Origin: Chitinophaga sp. E66
GTDB lineage: Bacteria; Bacteroidota; Bacteroidia; Chitinophagales; Chitinophagaceae
Length of the DNA stretch: 64,000 bases
Reading direction: 5' to 3'
Assembly (NCBI GenBank): GCA_019285755.1
Contig: CP079103.1
Span: forward strand, 3,658,001-3,722,000
Both the position numbers and the translations under genes were made by a program. Positions 39,507 through 50,742 of this stretch are shown here, piece after piece (the first letter of the stretch is position 1; every line of letters starts with the position of its first letter). Below the pieces are notes generated by a model, which was not told where the DNA came from, ran no database searches, and saw only the letters and a list, made by a program, of their open reading frames with translations.

Positions 39507-40998
39507 TTATTGATAAAAGCGCTCGTTTTCCGGAAGCGGCACTACATATTGTGTGCTGGTCATGGTCTGCAGATTGGTTGTGCCGGTCGTCCCCGTACTA
39601 TTCGCTTTCAGCAGGCTTTTCGTATTCGTGCGCTTGTAATAGAAGAATACTTGTCCTTCTCCATACAGTTCCTTCACATATTCCTTCCTGATTTCTGTTT
39701 GCAGGTTAGTGGTTAAGGTTGGTTCGCTCAGCCCTCTTGCTTTGCGGACTTTATTGAGCAGTTCAAAACCTGCGGCATCATTGGAAGCACATTCGGCGGC
39801 AATAAAATATATCTCGCTTTTCCGCAGCATCGGCATCCGGAAGCGGAACTGCACATTATCGCCGTCCACGTTGTTGAACTTGCGCAGGGTACGGAAGCTG
39901 AAGATGGCGCCGGGCGGCACATCCCACCAGCTGAACGACTTGATGGTTGCAAAGCGGAAGTCGGAAGATGTATTGTTTTCATATGCCGCGTTCAGCCGGG
40001 CGTTGTTGGGAGACCACATGAATTCTGCTTCCACATCGCCGGCAAAGATCTGGCGTGTCCAATCGTACATACTGGGAACGTTAAGCGCAAAGAGCACTTC
40101 ATTGCTGAATGCTCTGTCGATCGGCAATGCGCCTGTCTTTTCATCGAACCAGGGAACTGCGCGTCCATTTTTGCGATCAGTTCGTTTGCGACCTCACCTG
40201 CCGCTGTTTTCGCGTTGCGATACAGCAGTGCCCGAGCCTGCAGCGCTTTGGCGGCGTACCAGTTCATGCGAAGGTTGCGCATGCGGCTATAGTCCTGTCC
40301 GTCGTTCACGATCTTATCCTGCTTGCCAATGGTCAAAACCGGATCTGCATCCAGATGTACCACCGCCCTGTCTATGTCGCGGAGCACGCTATCCATGACC
40401 TCTGTAGCTTTGAGCAGGGGCATTACATTGGGCGAGCTGAGCGTATAATAAGGCACGGCAAGTGCGGCGCTGTCTGTCAGATAAATCGGCCCGAACAGGC
40501 GCAGCATATCGAAATGCAACATGGCGCGAAGTCCGTACAATTCGCCGCGGTATAGCCGCTCTTCAGCAGCAGGCAGTACCCCGGGATACTTATCCAGGTT
40601 GGTCATGAACATATTGACATTCAGGATAGTCCTGTAGGCCTGTGTCCATGCAGCGTCCATCCCGGCTTTGAGATTGACGTCATCCCAGTTGTAATTGGTG
40701 TAGGGCAATGCCGGCGTGCCTGTAGACACGCCAGACGGCGTACCGCCCGTATTAAGCTGAACGCCGCTGTTAAGCTGCCCCAGCGCGTCTACAGCCGTCA
40801 TGGTCATAAACTGCCCGTACAGCGATTTGGCGGCCACATTGCTGTAGATACCGTTCAACGTGAAGCGGATGTTCTCCGGGTTGCTGAATGCCTGATCTTC
40901 CAGCAGGCGGTCGTTCGGCTGCACGTCCACCCACTTCCTGCAGGAGGAAAACAGCGAAAGGGCGCCAAGTACGTATATGCTGATGCGTATTTTTTCAT
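39507..40998 (-). CDS. SusD/RagB-family nutrient-binding lipoprotein
   Basis: About 497-residue surface lipoprotein that forms the lid on the adjacent SusC channel. The repaired start MKKIRISIYVLGALSLFSSC gives a lipobox FSSC. SusD features: LLEDQAFSNPENIRFTLNGI, ELYGLRAMLHFDMLRLFGPI, the C-terminal AGFELLNKVRKARGLSEPTL and EIRKEYVKELYGEGQVFFYY. Bases are missing near 40990 and 40160-40165. It starts 20 bp downstream of the susC stop. Ligand cannot be predicted; no carbohydrate-active enzyme is encoded nearby. Confidence 0.95.
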
Positions 40999-41018
40999 GT
41001 TGTAATCACTTTTCTCGG

Positions 41019-44000
41019 TTAGAAACTGGCGTTGAGAGACAGGGAGCCGGAGCGGGTGAAAGGATATTCGATCCCTCTTTCCGCCTGGATGGTAGACCAG
41101 CGGACGAATTCGTTCATGTAAGCATTTACGCGGAGATTTTTTAGCCCCAGTTTACTGATCCATTTCGACTGGCTGAATTCATAACCCACACTGATCGATT
41201 CGCCGGTAAACGTATTTTCCTTCTGCAGGAAGCGGGAAGTAACATACGTTTTAAGCGTGTTTGATCCGATCTCGCTAATGCTACGGTAGTTGGCAACATC
41301 ACCGGGCTTCTTCCAGCGGTCGTACAGCGAGCGACGGTCCTGGTTGTAGTAAATATCCGTGGCGCCAACATTTTCCACCTTATTGAACAACGCGTCATTA
41401 ATTACCTGGCCACCGAGACGGTAGCGGAAGTTCACCGAAAAGCTGAAACCCTGGTACATAAAGCCGGTTCCTACTACGCCTTCCACTTTGGGACGGGATG
41501 ATCCGATCATTTGCACGTCGTCTTTATCGTAAATAAAGGTGCGCTCGCCATTCAGCTTCAAGAACACTTCCTTTCCACTTCCCGGATCAATGCCGAGGGA
41601 ACGAACGGACCAGAGGTCATATTGGCTGTACCCGTCCTGGAAGCGGCGGAATTGCTCCGCCAAAGCAGCCGTATCGTTAGAGAATTTGCTGTTTTCCTGT
41701 GCAAGCGAGTTGCCAAGGCCGGCAAACTTGCTGTTTTGCCAGATACCGTTGAGGGTTACCGTCCAGGAAGCGCGGCGCTCCGGGTTAGCCCAGGGCGTTA
41801 CGCGGGCCGTCACCTCCACACCGGAATTGCGCAGGCTGCCGGCATTGATGTTATAAGTTTTATAACCGGTGGAGGGCGGCATGGTCAGCGGGATTACCAT
41901 GTCATCCGTATTCTTGCGGAAGTAGTTGACGCTGGCATTGATGCGCGACCGCAGCAGCGAGATGTCGAATCAAGGTTAGTTGTCAGCGTGATAGGCCATT
42001 TCAGGTCAGGATTCCCTACCTGTCCCAGTTCCAGCGACTGCCCCATGGCGATATTATAGAGGCCTGCATAGGTATAAACTGAAGTGGAGCCCATGCCGGT
42101 AAAGGTCTGATTACTGCTCGTACCGCCATTGTAAAACACCTTTAACCGGTTGATAAATCGCAGCGAGCGCATGAAAGGCTCATTGTGAAGGTTCCATCCT
42201 GCACCGAGCGACCAGAAAGGATGTGCTGACTGGTTAGAACCAAAAGAGGTAGACACGTCATAGCGGACGGTAGCATCGGCCAGGAACCGGTTCTGCCAGG
42301 TATAGTTACCGGCGGCAAGACCAGAAGCGGAACGGAATACTGCATCCACATATCCAGGCAGGCGCTGTTCAGTATCATAGCTAGTGCCATATGCCGGGTT
42401 ACCATTGCTGCCAAATGGAAAGCCACGTACCATCGTAGTTAACCCCTTGGTCTGTGATTCAGTAGCATCGCCACGGAGGTTAATGGACAACTGATGCCCG
42501 CCTGTCAATACCTTACCGTAGTTCATGGCAAGGTACCCCTGCCAGGAGGTTTTCCCGGATTCTCTGGCAGTATAACGGCCCTTCAGGTCATTTGCATCTT
42601 GTTCAAAACTAGCATTACGCGGATCAAGGAAGCTTTCGTTGTTGGTGTTGTCAACCGTGAAGCTCACACCCGCGATCGCCTGCATACCGTCCATAATGTT
42701 ATACTGGATGGCAAGGTTATCGGTAAAGACCTGCTGCTTGCCGGTGCTGAAGCTCTTCAGCGTGGCGTCGTACAGCGGATTGCGCACGTAGTTGGGATTG
42801 GAGTATGCGTCGCTGGTTACTTCCAGGTATTTAGGGGTGCTGCCATTTTCGTCATACATTTTGTAATAGGGATTGGCCCTGGCGAAGGCCGTAAAATCAT
42901 ATGGTGAATCATCTGACTTCACTCCGGTGAAAAATGCCTTATTCGAAATATTAAACTTTCCCTTTCGGTAAATCAGGTCCAGGTTGATCCCGTATGTATT
43001 ACGGCCGGAACCTTTCATCACACCTTCATTGCGGCGGTAGTTAGCGCCTATGCCATAACGAACAGCGTCGTCACCACCATCTGCGTAAATAGAATGACGC
43101 TGCGAGAATGCGTTCTTCAACGGTACTTTCAGCCAGTAGGTATTCACCCCTGGGCCACAAGGCCCGCACGGCGGTTATACATGCTGTCCAGCGCCAGTTG
43201 TGAAGGCAATCCGGTGAAAGATTTGTATCGGCCCGTCAGGCGCTCAAACTCCAGTTTTTCCGCCGCGTTCATGAGGTTGTAGTCACGCAGGTCCGGGGAG
43301 TCAAAAGTAAGGTCACTGGTATAGGTCAGGCGCATCTGGCCCGGCTTCGGCTTGATGGTCTCGATTACCACCACGCCATTGGCCGCCTTGGCGCCATAGA
43401 TAGCGGTAGAGGCGGCGTCTTTCAGCAGCGTGATGCTGGCTACGCGGTTGATATCGAGGTCTACTACCTGTTGCAGGGACACCTCGAAACCGTCAAGGAT
43501 AAATAAAGGCTGATTGGGATCGATTCCCAGCTGTGAGTTGAATGACGAGATACCCGTCTGCCCGCGCACTTCGATCTGCGGCCGGGCGTTCGGGTTGGAA
43601 CCCATGGAATTATTGGGCACCACGTTAAATGAGGGGTCGAGGGTCCGGAGGATTTAACCACATCCTGGTTACCTACTGACTTTAACTGCTCCCCGGTGTA
43701 CGTAGAAGTCGCTCCGGTAAAGCTTTCCTTTTACGGGTAAACAGACCGGTCGTCACCACCACCTCACTGATCTGCTGCGACACACGCTCCAGCTGAATCT
43801 TCATCCGGGCGCTCTTTGCCGCGATCTCTTTCTGTTTGAAACCCATCATGCGGATAACGAGCACCGCATCTTCCGGAACGTTCGAAAGCGTGAATTCGCC
43901 TTTCTCATTCGTGTATGCCGCATTCTGCGTGCCTTTCACGACAACGATAGCGCCAACGAGCGCCTGCCCGTTTTCGTCAGATACGCGCCCCGTTACTGGC

Positions 44001-44322
44001 ATCGCATCGGGCGCATCGGGCGCCGGTTTGTTTACAGCCGCCGCCTTAACGACAATGTACTGCCCTGGCGGGCCCAGCTCAGCGGCTGACCTTCGAAAGT
44101 AACATCCAGCGCCTGTTCAAGCGGTGCATTGTTGACATCCAGCGTCACCGGCTTTGCCGCCTGCAACTCCGTCCTGGTATAGACGAAATTAATGCCGGTC
44201 TGTTGCTGCAGCTTGCGGAAAACCGATTCCAGCGATGCATTTTTTCCGCCAATGTGACGCGTTGCGCCATCAGGAAACGCTCCCCTGCAGGCATAGCAGC
44301 AGGGTGATCCAAAACCTTTCAT
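41019..44322 (-). CDS. SusC/RagA-family TonB-linked outer-membrane transporter
   Basis: About 1,100-residue active importer. Order: signal peptide, secretin/TonB short N-terminal (STN) domain (QTGINFVYTRTELQAAKPVT; signals to the FecR/sigma pair), carboxypeptidase-like domain (TGRVSDENGQALVGAIVVVK), TonB plug (NVVPNNSMGSNPNARPQIEV, PLFILDGFEVSLQQVVDLDI, DAASTAIYGAKAANGVVVIE) and barrel ending FTRSGSLSLNASF. At least seven bases are missing (near 44290, 44255, 44020, 43720, 43645, 43146 and 41970). The STN domain fits regulation by transmembrane signalling through the neighbouring FecR. Confidence 0.95.
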
Positions 44323-44539
44323 TTGCGTTTTGAGTTGGTTGATTAATAATAGTCCCCGTGCGCGGCACCATACATGCCACGCCCTGTCCCCCTCTGCGGG
44401 AGATATACTTGTTGTCCTGTCTTTTGATTTGAACCGGCTATTAGCGGTTTGTTGTAATGTTGTCCCCCTGTTACTGAATTCGTTCTAATCTCTAAAGTCC
44501 ACTACTATATATCTCACTTGTCCGATGTCCCGATTTATA

Positions 44540-45669
44540 TTAAGGCTTTACCGTCACGTGCCTTCCGTTGGTCACGAAATGCACGCGGCCCGTCATTTCC
44601 AGTAGCTTCAGTATCTCGTTCAGGTCCGCATCCCGGGGATGTCTGCCACGAACAGATGCTGAACATTGCCCTGGTATTCTGTTTCTATATTGTACCAGCG
44701 TTCCAGCTGTCGCATAATTGTAGTGATATCGGCGCCACGGAAGCGGAAATATCCGTCTTTCCAGGCGGTTGCGGCCTCCATGTCGGCCGTCTGCACGGAG
44801 ATCTTCCGTCTTCGCCGGTCACGGCCTGCTGCGACGGGCGCAACGTAACGGGAGCCCCTCCGGCACTGAATTGCACCTTACCGGTAACGAGCGTCGCCAC
44901 GATGCGGGGTCTTCTTTATAGGCTGCAATATTAAAAGCCGTACCGAGCACGCGCACGGTAGCTTTTTCATTCACGTCTACCACGAAAGGCTGCTGTTCGC
45001 TGCCCGTAACTTCGAAATAGGCTTCCCGGAAACGGTCACTTTTCTCTCCCCTTCAGCGAAGCGCGAAGGGTAGCGGATGGAGGAGGCGGCATTGAGCCAT
45101 ACTTTGGTCCCGTCTGCCAGGGTGAGGCGGAACTTGCCGCCTGCCGGAGTTTTAAGGGTGTTGTAAACGGGCGCGGCATCAGCGGCGCCTTCGTCGTTAT
45201 AGGTCAGCGCATCGCTTTTCATCGCCAGCGCCGCCCCGCCCTGGTTGGCGGGAATAGCGCCGGTGGAGTCGTCCAGCACCACCACCTGGCCGTTGGCGAG
45301 GGTAAGCGTAGCCACATCCCGGGCGGGCTGGGGCTGGGGCGATTGTTTCACGTTGGCCGCCACCTGCGCCTTTTCGGGCTGCAACAACCACCAGGCAGCG
45401 CCGGTCATGACCACTACCGCGGCAGCGGCGGCGGCGCGGCGCACCCAGATACGGCGTACCGGCGTCTCCAGCGGGGCCGCAATGCCCGCTTGTTCAAACA
45501 CTTTCGCCAGCATCTGCACCCGCATCGCTTCTGCGTCTTCCACGTCGGAAACGGGGGCCGTTTGCCGCTGCATGCTGTCGTAATACGCGTCCAACAGGCG
45601 CTTTTCTGCGTCTGTGGCCGTACCGTCCAGGTAGCGGTCGATCAGTGTGGCTAAGGTTTGTTTGTTCAT
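44540..45669 (-). CDS. FecR-family anti-sigma regulator
   Basis: About 377-residue inner-membrane protein that relays the SusC STN signal to the ECF sigma factor. N-terminal cytoplasmic part ([20 protein letters not shown]), one membrane helix at about 79-98 ([18 protein letters not shown]), then the periplasmic FecR domain ([40 protein letters not shown]) and a C-terminal DUF4974 domain ending [18 protein letters not shown]. Several bases are missing (near 45030, 44905, 44805 and 44640). The gene starts 66 bp downstream of the sigma stop. Confidence 0.93.
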
Positions 45670-45735
45670 GCGCTATGTACTTTAGTACCACTCGAAAGAG
45701 GATACCCTACGGTTGATAAAAAAATGTTAAAATAA

Positions 45736-46296
45736 TCAGGGGATGATGGTGAACATGGCATCGCGGAGACGGGTGCGAAGCACTTTCAGGGTGGCGGTCA
45801 TCTTCTTTTCCACGGTTTTCACAGAGATGTCCATCCTGCCGGCAATTTCCCGGTAGGACATTTTCTCTTCCCGGCTCAACAGGAAGATGCGCCGGGCGTC
45901 GCCCGGCAGGGAAGCGAGGATCTCCCGCACGAGGCCGTCCAGCTCCTTGAAGAGCAGCGGCTGCTCGTCGAGCAACTCGGAAGAGGTTTCCATCAAACGG
46001 TCGTAAAAACGCTCGTCAATCTTCTGGTCGCGGATGGCTTTGAATACCTGGAACCGGATTGCCTGCTGTAACCAGGCGTTGGGATAGGCGATCTCCAGCT
46101 CGTGCCGGCGCACCCATAGCTGGGTAAATACGTCCTGCACCAGATCGCGGCTCACATCGTCGCGGCGGAGAATATTCAGTGCGGTAAGGTAAAGGTTACG
46201 GTAGTGACGGTTGAAGAGCGCAGTGAACGCGGCGGCATCGTTGGAACGGATGCCATCCATCAATTCATGGTCGGTATGTTGCGCATAACTCGTCAT
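45736..46296 (-). CDS. ECF sigma factor of the SusC/D locus
   Basis: A 186-residue sigma-70 family protein, intact, of the FecI-like group common in Bacteroidota. Region 2: SRDLVQDVFTQLWVRRHELE; region 4: LPGDARRIFLLSREEKMSYR and ISVKTVEKKMTATLKVLRTR. ATG 46296 is preferred over a GTG at 46314. It is the first gene of the locus and is expected to drive susC/susD when FecR relays ligand binding. Divergent from valS; a TATTTTGG near-match to the -7 element lies on the minus strand near 46377-46384. Confidence 0.94.
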   Translation of the reverse strand: MTSYAQHTDHELMDGIRSNDAAAFTALFNRHYRNLYLTALNILRRDDVSRDLVQDVFTQLWVRRHELEIAYPNAWLQQAIRFQVFKAIRDQKIDERFYDRLMETSSELLDEQPLLFKELDGLVREILASLPGDARRIFLLSREEKMSYREIAGRMDISVKTVEKKMTATLKVLRTRLRDAMFTIIP

Positions 46297-46467
46297 TTCA
46301 AACAAAAACGCCACAAGTTACCGATTAATTCACCGTATCTTGCGTACTATTTTGCAGAAAAATGGTACTTTATTCCCAAAATAGCTGTTTCAACATCTAT
46401 ATGACAAATAAAAGCGCCCCTTCCGGGCAAATATGTCCCCGAAATTCGGAATACTTCCGATATTCAA

Positions 46468-46475
46468 TATTTTTG
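46468..46475 (+). promoter_or_regulatory. Candidate -7 promoter element of valS
   Basis: TATTTTTG lies 32 bp before the valS ATG. An inverted repeat CGGAATACTTCCG sits just upstream, near 46447-46459. Confidence 0.5.
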
Positions 46476-46507
46476 CAAGCCTAAAACAGACATAGCCTGA
46501 TAATCTG

Positions 46508-49140
46508 ATGGAACTTTCGAAGAACTATATTCCTGCCGCGGCAGAAGACAAATGGTACCCATATTGGATGGACAAACAATATTTCCGCTCCGTTCCGGAC
46601 GGCCGTCCTCCCTTTACGATCGTGATCCCCCGCCCAACGTGACCGGGGTGCTGCACATGGGCCATACCCTGAACGAAACGGTACAGGATATTCTCATCCG
46701 CCACGCCCGTATGAGCGGCTTCAACGCCTGCTGGGTACCGGGCTCCGACCACGCATCCATCGCCACGGAAACTAAAGTGGTGAACATGCTGAAGGAGGAA
46801 AAAGGCATCGAAAAGAGCCAGCTCACCCGCCAGGAATTCCTCAAATACGCCTACGAGTGGAAGGACAAATACGGCGGCATCATCTACCACCAGATCAAAA
46901 AACTGGGCTGCTCGGTAGACTGGGACCGTGTTACCTTCACCATGGACCAGCATTACTACGATGCGGTGATCAAGGTGTTCGTGGACCTCTACGGCAAAGG
47001 CCTCATCTACCGCGGCGCCCGGATGATCAACTGGGACCCCAAAGCCAAGACCGCCCTTTCCGACGAGGAAGTGGAATATAAAGAGATCAGCGGCAAGCTC
47101 TACCACGTGAAATACGCGGTAGTAAACGCCGCAGGCGAGCCCACCGGCGAATTCATCACCATCGCCACCCAGCGCCCCGAAACCATCATGGGAGACACCG
47201 CCATCTGCGTGAACCCAGACGATGAGCGCTACGCTCACCTGAAAGGCCACTTCGCAATCGTCCCCTCGTGAACCGCAAAGTGCCCGTGATCTTCGACGAA
47301 TACGTAGACAAGGAATTCGGTACCGGCGCCCTCAAAGTAACGCCCGCTCACGACATCAACGACTACAACCTCGGCCTGAAACATAACCTCGAAGTTGTGG
47401 ATACCCTCAACGACGATGGCACCCTCTCCGCCGCCGCAGTGGTATTCGTCGGGGAAGACCGCTTCCGCGCCCGTAAAAGGTAGTGGCGGCCCTCCACGAA
47501 CAAGGCCTCCTGGTAAAAGAACAAGAGTACACCACCCGCCTGGGATACAGCCAGCGCAACCCCGACACCGTAGTGGAACCGAAGATCTCCACACAGTGGT
47601 TCGTGAAGATGTCCGAGCTCGCCAAACCCGCGCTCGACGCGGTAGTAAACGGCGATGTGCGCATCCACCCGGGCGACCGCTTCCTGGCCACCTACAAATA
47701 CTGGATGGAGAACGTGAAGGATTGGTGCATCTCCCGCCAGCTCTGGTGGGGCCAGCAGATCCCCGCATGGTACGACGCACAGGGCCAGTTCGTAGTGGCA
47801 GCCACCCACGAAGCCGCGCTCGACAAATATGAAGCCGCCTACGGCAGCCGCCCGGCCTCCCTGCGCCAGGACGAAGACTGCCTGGATACCTGGTTCTCCT
47901 CCTGGCTCTGGCCCTCGGAGGTGTTCAAAGGCATCAGCAACCCCGGCAACGAAGAGATCAACTACTACTACCCTACCAACGTACTGGTAACAGGGCAGGA
48001 TATCATCTTCTTCTGGGTGGCGCGCATGGTCATGGCAGGACTGGAATACCATAACGAGAAACCCTTCTCCGACGTGTATTTCACCGGCATGGTGCGCGAC
48101 AAGCAAGGCCGGAAGATGTCGAAATCCCTCGGCAACTCTCCAGACCTGCTGGACCTCATCGACCGCTATGGCGCAGACGCAGTACGCTTCGGCATCATGA
48201 TCGCATCGCCGGCCGGTAACGACCTGCTGTTCGACGATTCCAGCTGCGACCAGGGCAAGTTCTTCAACAACAAGATGTGGAACGCCCTCAAGCTCGTGAA
48301 GATGTGGACGCCCGCCGAAGATACAGGCGCTCCCGTTCCCGAATTCGCCGTGGAATGGTTCGGCAACCGCCTCAACGAAGTGCATGCCGAAGTGGAAAAC
48401 ACTTCCGCGAGTTCCGCCTCAGCGAAGCCCTCAAAGCATTATACTCCCTCATCTGGGACGACTTCTGCTCCTGGTACCTCGAATGGATCAAACCCGGCTT
48501 CGAGCAGCCGATCGATAAAGGCGTGTACGATAAGACCATCGCCTATTTCGAGCAGCTGATGCAATTGCTGCACCCCTTCATGCCATTCGTAACGGAAGAG
48601 ATCTATCACCTGCTGGCCGACCGCAAGGAAGGCGACGACCTGGTGATCAGGCAATTCCAGTCGCCCGGCAGCATCAATGCCGGTCTGCTGAAGGAAGCGA
48701 ACCTCGCCAAAGACGTTATCACCGCCATCCGCGACGCGCGCAACAAGCAACAGCTGAAACCGAAAGACACCATTAAGCTGTTCGTGGAAACGCAGGACGA
48801 GCAAGCTTACCAGCGCATCGAAAGCATCCTCGCCAAGCAACTGAACGCGGACGGGTTCGGTTATGCGAAAGAAGCGATCGCAGGCGCCGCCGCCATCGTG
48901 GTAGGTACAGATAAATTCTACATGCTGACCGAGAAGGAAGTGGATCCCGTAGCGCAGAAAGAGCAACTCCTGAAAGACCTCGCTTACCAGCAGGGCTTCC
49001 TGGTGACGGTTGAGAAAAAACTCTCCAACGAGAAGTTCGTGCAGAACGGGAAACCTGAAGTAGTGGAAGCCGAGCGCAAGAAGCTGGCCGACTGCCAGGC
49101 GCGCATCCAGGCCATTGAAGAAAGTCTGAAATTGTTATAA
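46508..49140 (+). CDS. valS: Valine--tRNA ligase
   Basis: Class I aminoacyl-tRNA synthetase charging tRNA-Val; about 878 residues. The HIGH motif is in [20 protein letters not shown], followed by the editing domain ([19 protein letters not shown]), the WWGQQIPAW segment, and KMSKS in [20 protein letters not shown]. The anticodon-binding domain ([20 protein letters not shown]) and a C-terminal coiled coil ([20 protein letters not shown]) complete it. Four losses break it: C run 46627-46631, C run near 47267, A run near 47477 and T pair near 48406. An essential gene broken four times is strong evidence for sequencing error. Confidence 0.98.
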
Positions 49141-49147
49141 TATTCGC

Positions 49148-49183
49148 GATCGTCCGGCGTTTACAAAGCCGGACGATCTTTTT
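49148..49183 (+). terminator. Terminator of valS
   Basis: An 11-bp perfect stem (49148-49158 with 49168-49178) is followed by TTTTT. Confidence 0.92.
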
Positions 49184-49188
49184 AGCCT

Positions 49189-49684
49189 ATGACCAAGCAA
49201 TTGCTGATCACCCTCACACTGTTCACCAGTATCACGGCCACCGCGGCCGCGCAATCCACCAAACCCAAAACTCCCGCGAAGCCTGCAAAACCTGCGCCCG
49301 CAGCTGCCGCTGCCGACAAGAAGCTGCGTTTCCGGACCACCTGGGGCATCTATCTCAGCGATTCCCTCCCCGCCCCGAAGTCATCAAAATACTCGACTCC
49401 GCGCTCATTGTGCGCGACAATAAGAACAACAAGTTCCCGGTCGTGTCATTCGATTTTCTATATGAAGCGAAGGAAGCGTATGTGAACGATACCACCAGCC
49501 AGGTGGGGTTCTACACCGAAACAACGGGAGATTCCTTTAAAGGCGACCGCCTGCCCGAACTGTGGAGCAAGCGGCTGAAGGAAACCGTACAGAAAGGCGA
49601 AGCCCTTATCTTTTCAATATCATCATCCAATACGCGGACGATAAATTCTACCGCGTACCGGAACTACGCGTCACCGTGCGCTAG
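49189..49684 (+). CDS. Exported hypothetical protein
   Basis: About 165-residue exported protein not assigned to a family. A signal peptide (MTKQLLITLTLFTSITATAA) precedes a Lys/Pro/Ala-rich linker (PKTPAKPAKPAPAAAAAD), then a single beta-rich domain: LRFRTTWGIYLSDSLPAPEV, FPVVSFDFLYEAKEAYVNDT, ELWSKRLKETVQKGEALIFF and a C-terminus ending YRVPELRVTVR. Bases are missing near 49378 (C run) and 49615 (T run). The stop codon shares CTAG (49681-49684) with the stop of the convergent permease gene. Confidence 0.68.
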
Positions 49685-50732
49685 TCTTCATTCCCCATGA
49701 TCATGCCCCAGGGCCGCATGTTCGGGATCTTATCGAACACTACTTTCAGCAGCGCCATCGTGGGGATGGAAATGAACATCCCCGCAATCCCCAGATCATG
49801 CTCCCGATAAACACGCCCAGCAAAGTCACCATAGCGTTGATAGACACCTTCGACCCCACGATCCGCGGCAGCAATACGTTCGCATCCAACAGGTGAATAC
49901 CGAACATGCTCAGGGCAGCCCAGAAAGCCAGCGCCGGCGTGCCTGTAGTAAGCGTTACCAATACCGTTACGAAGATGGTCAGCACCATGCCCACATATGG
50001 GATGATGTTGAATACAGCGCCCAACGTGCCGAGTAACACGGCGTACTTCACGCCGAGGCAAACCAGCGCCAGGATGTAGAGGAACGCCACTACCAGCATT
50101 TCGATGAACAATCCCACCACATAGCTTTTCACCACCATGCGGCTGTGCGCGATCACTTCATGCACCTCGCCGGCGTATTCCCGGCGGAAAAGGCGCAGCA
50201 GGAACTTCACCAGCAGGCGGCGATAGTATAGCAGGAAGAATGTATACAAGGGAATAAACACGAGGAAGATCAGCACGGAAGAAACCGACGTCACCGCATT
50301 CACGATCAGCTGCGACAGCGAAGCAATGCTCTTGGCGGCATTTTCGTTGATCCAGGCCACCTGCTGATCAGAATCCACATGGAATTTATCATCCACCCAA
50401 ACGGTGAGGTCGTTGGCGATGATCATCAGCCGCTTTTCGAGGACGGGCAGGTCCGTCAAAAAGCTGGAAGTCTGCCAGGAAATAAAGTACAGGATCCCGC
50501 TCATGAATATGACGAAGATGATGACGGCCAACCCGGCAGCCGCGCCCCGTGGCATTTTTAACCGCTCGAACCCCTGCGCCAGCGGCAGCAGCAGGATGGC
50601 GAACAGGAACCCGAAAGCCACCGGCGCCAGGATGTCTTTCGTCATCCGCAGGATCACAACGATCAGCACGAGCGATAACAGGATATGGCTCAGTTTCATG
50701 TAAAAGGGCGGCTTGAGGACAGGTGGTCGCAT
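49681..50732 (-). CDS. AI-2E family transporter (PF01594-type permease)
   Basis: About 350-residue inner-membrane protein of the AI-2E/PerM family. Eight hydrophobic segments are visible: a first block (LLSLVLIVVILRMTKDILAP; FGFLFAILLLPLAQ; AGLAVIIFVIFMSGILYFIS) and a C-terminal block (IPLYTFFLLYYRRLLVKFLL; IEMLVVAFLYILALVCLGVK; NIIPYVGMVLTIFVTVLVTL). IPYVG and DANVLLPRIVGSKVSINAMV are family hallmarks. One base is missing near 49800. Members may export AI-2 or ions; the substrate here is unknown. ATG 50732 or 50699 could start it. Confidence 0.88.
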
Positions 50733-50742
50733 GCACAGATTT

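Noticed and set aside
35768..46296. Classical polysaccharide utilisation locus
   Set aside because: No carbohydrate-active enzyme is encoded in or next to the locus; only the transport and regulatory genes are present.
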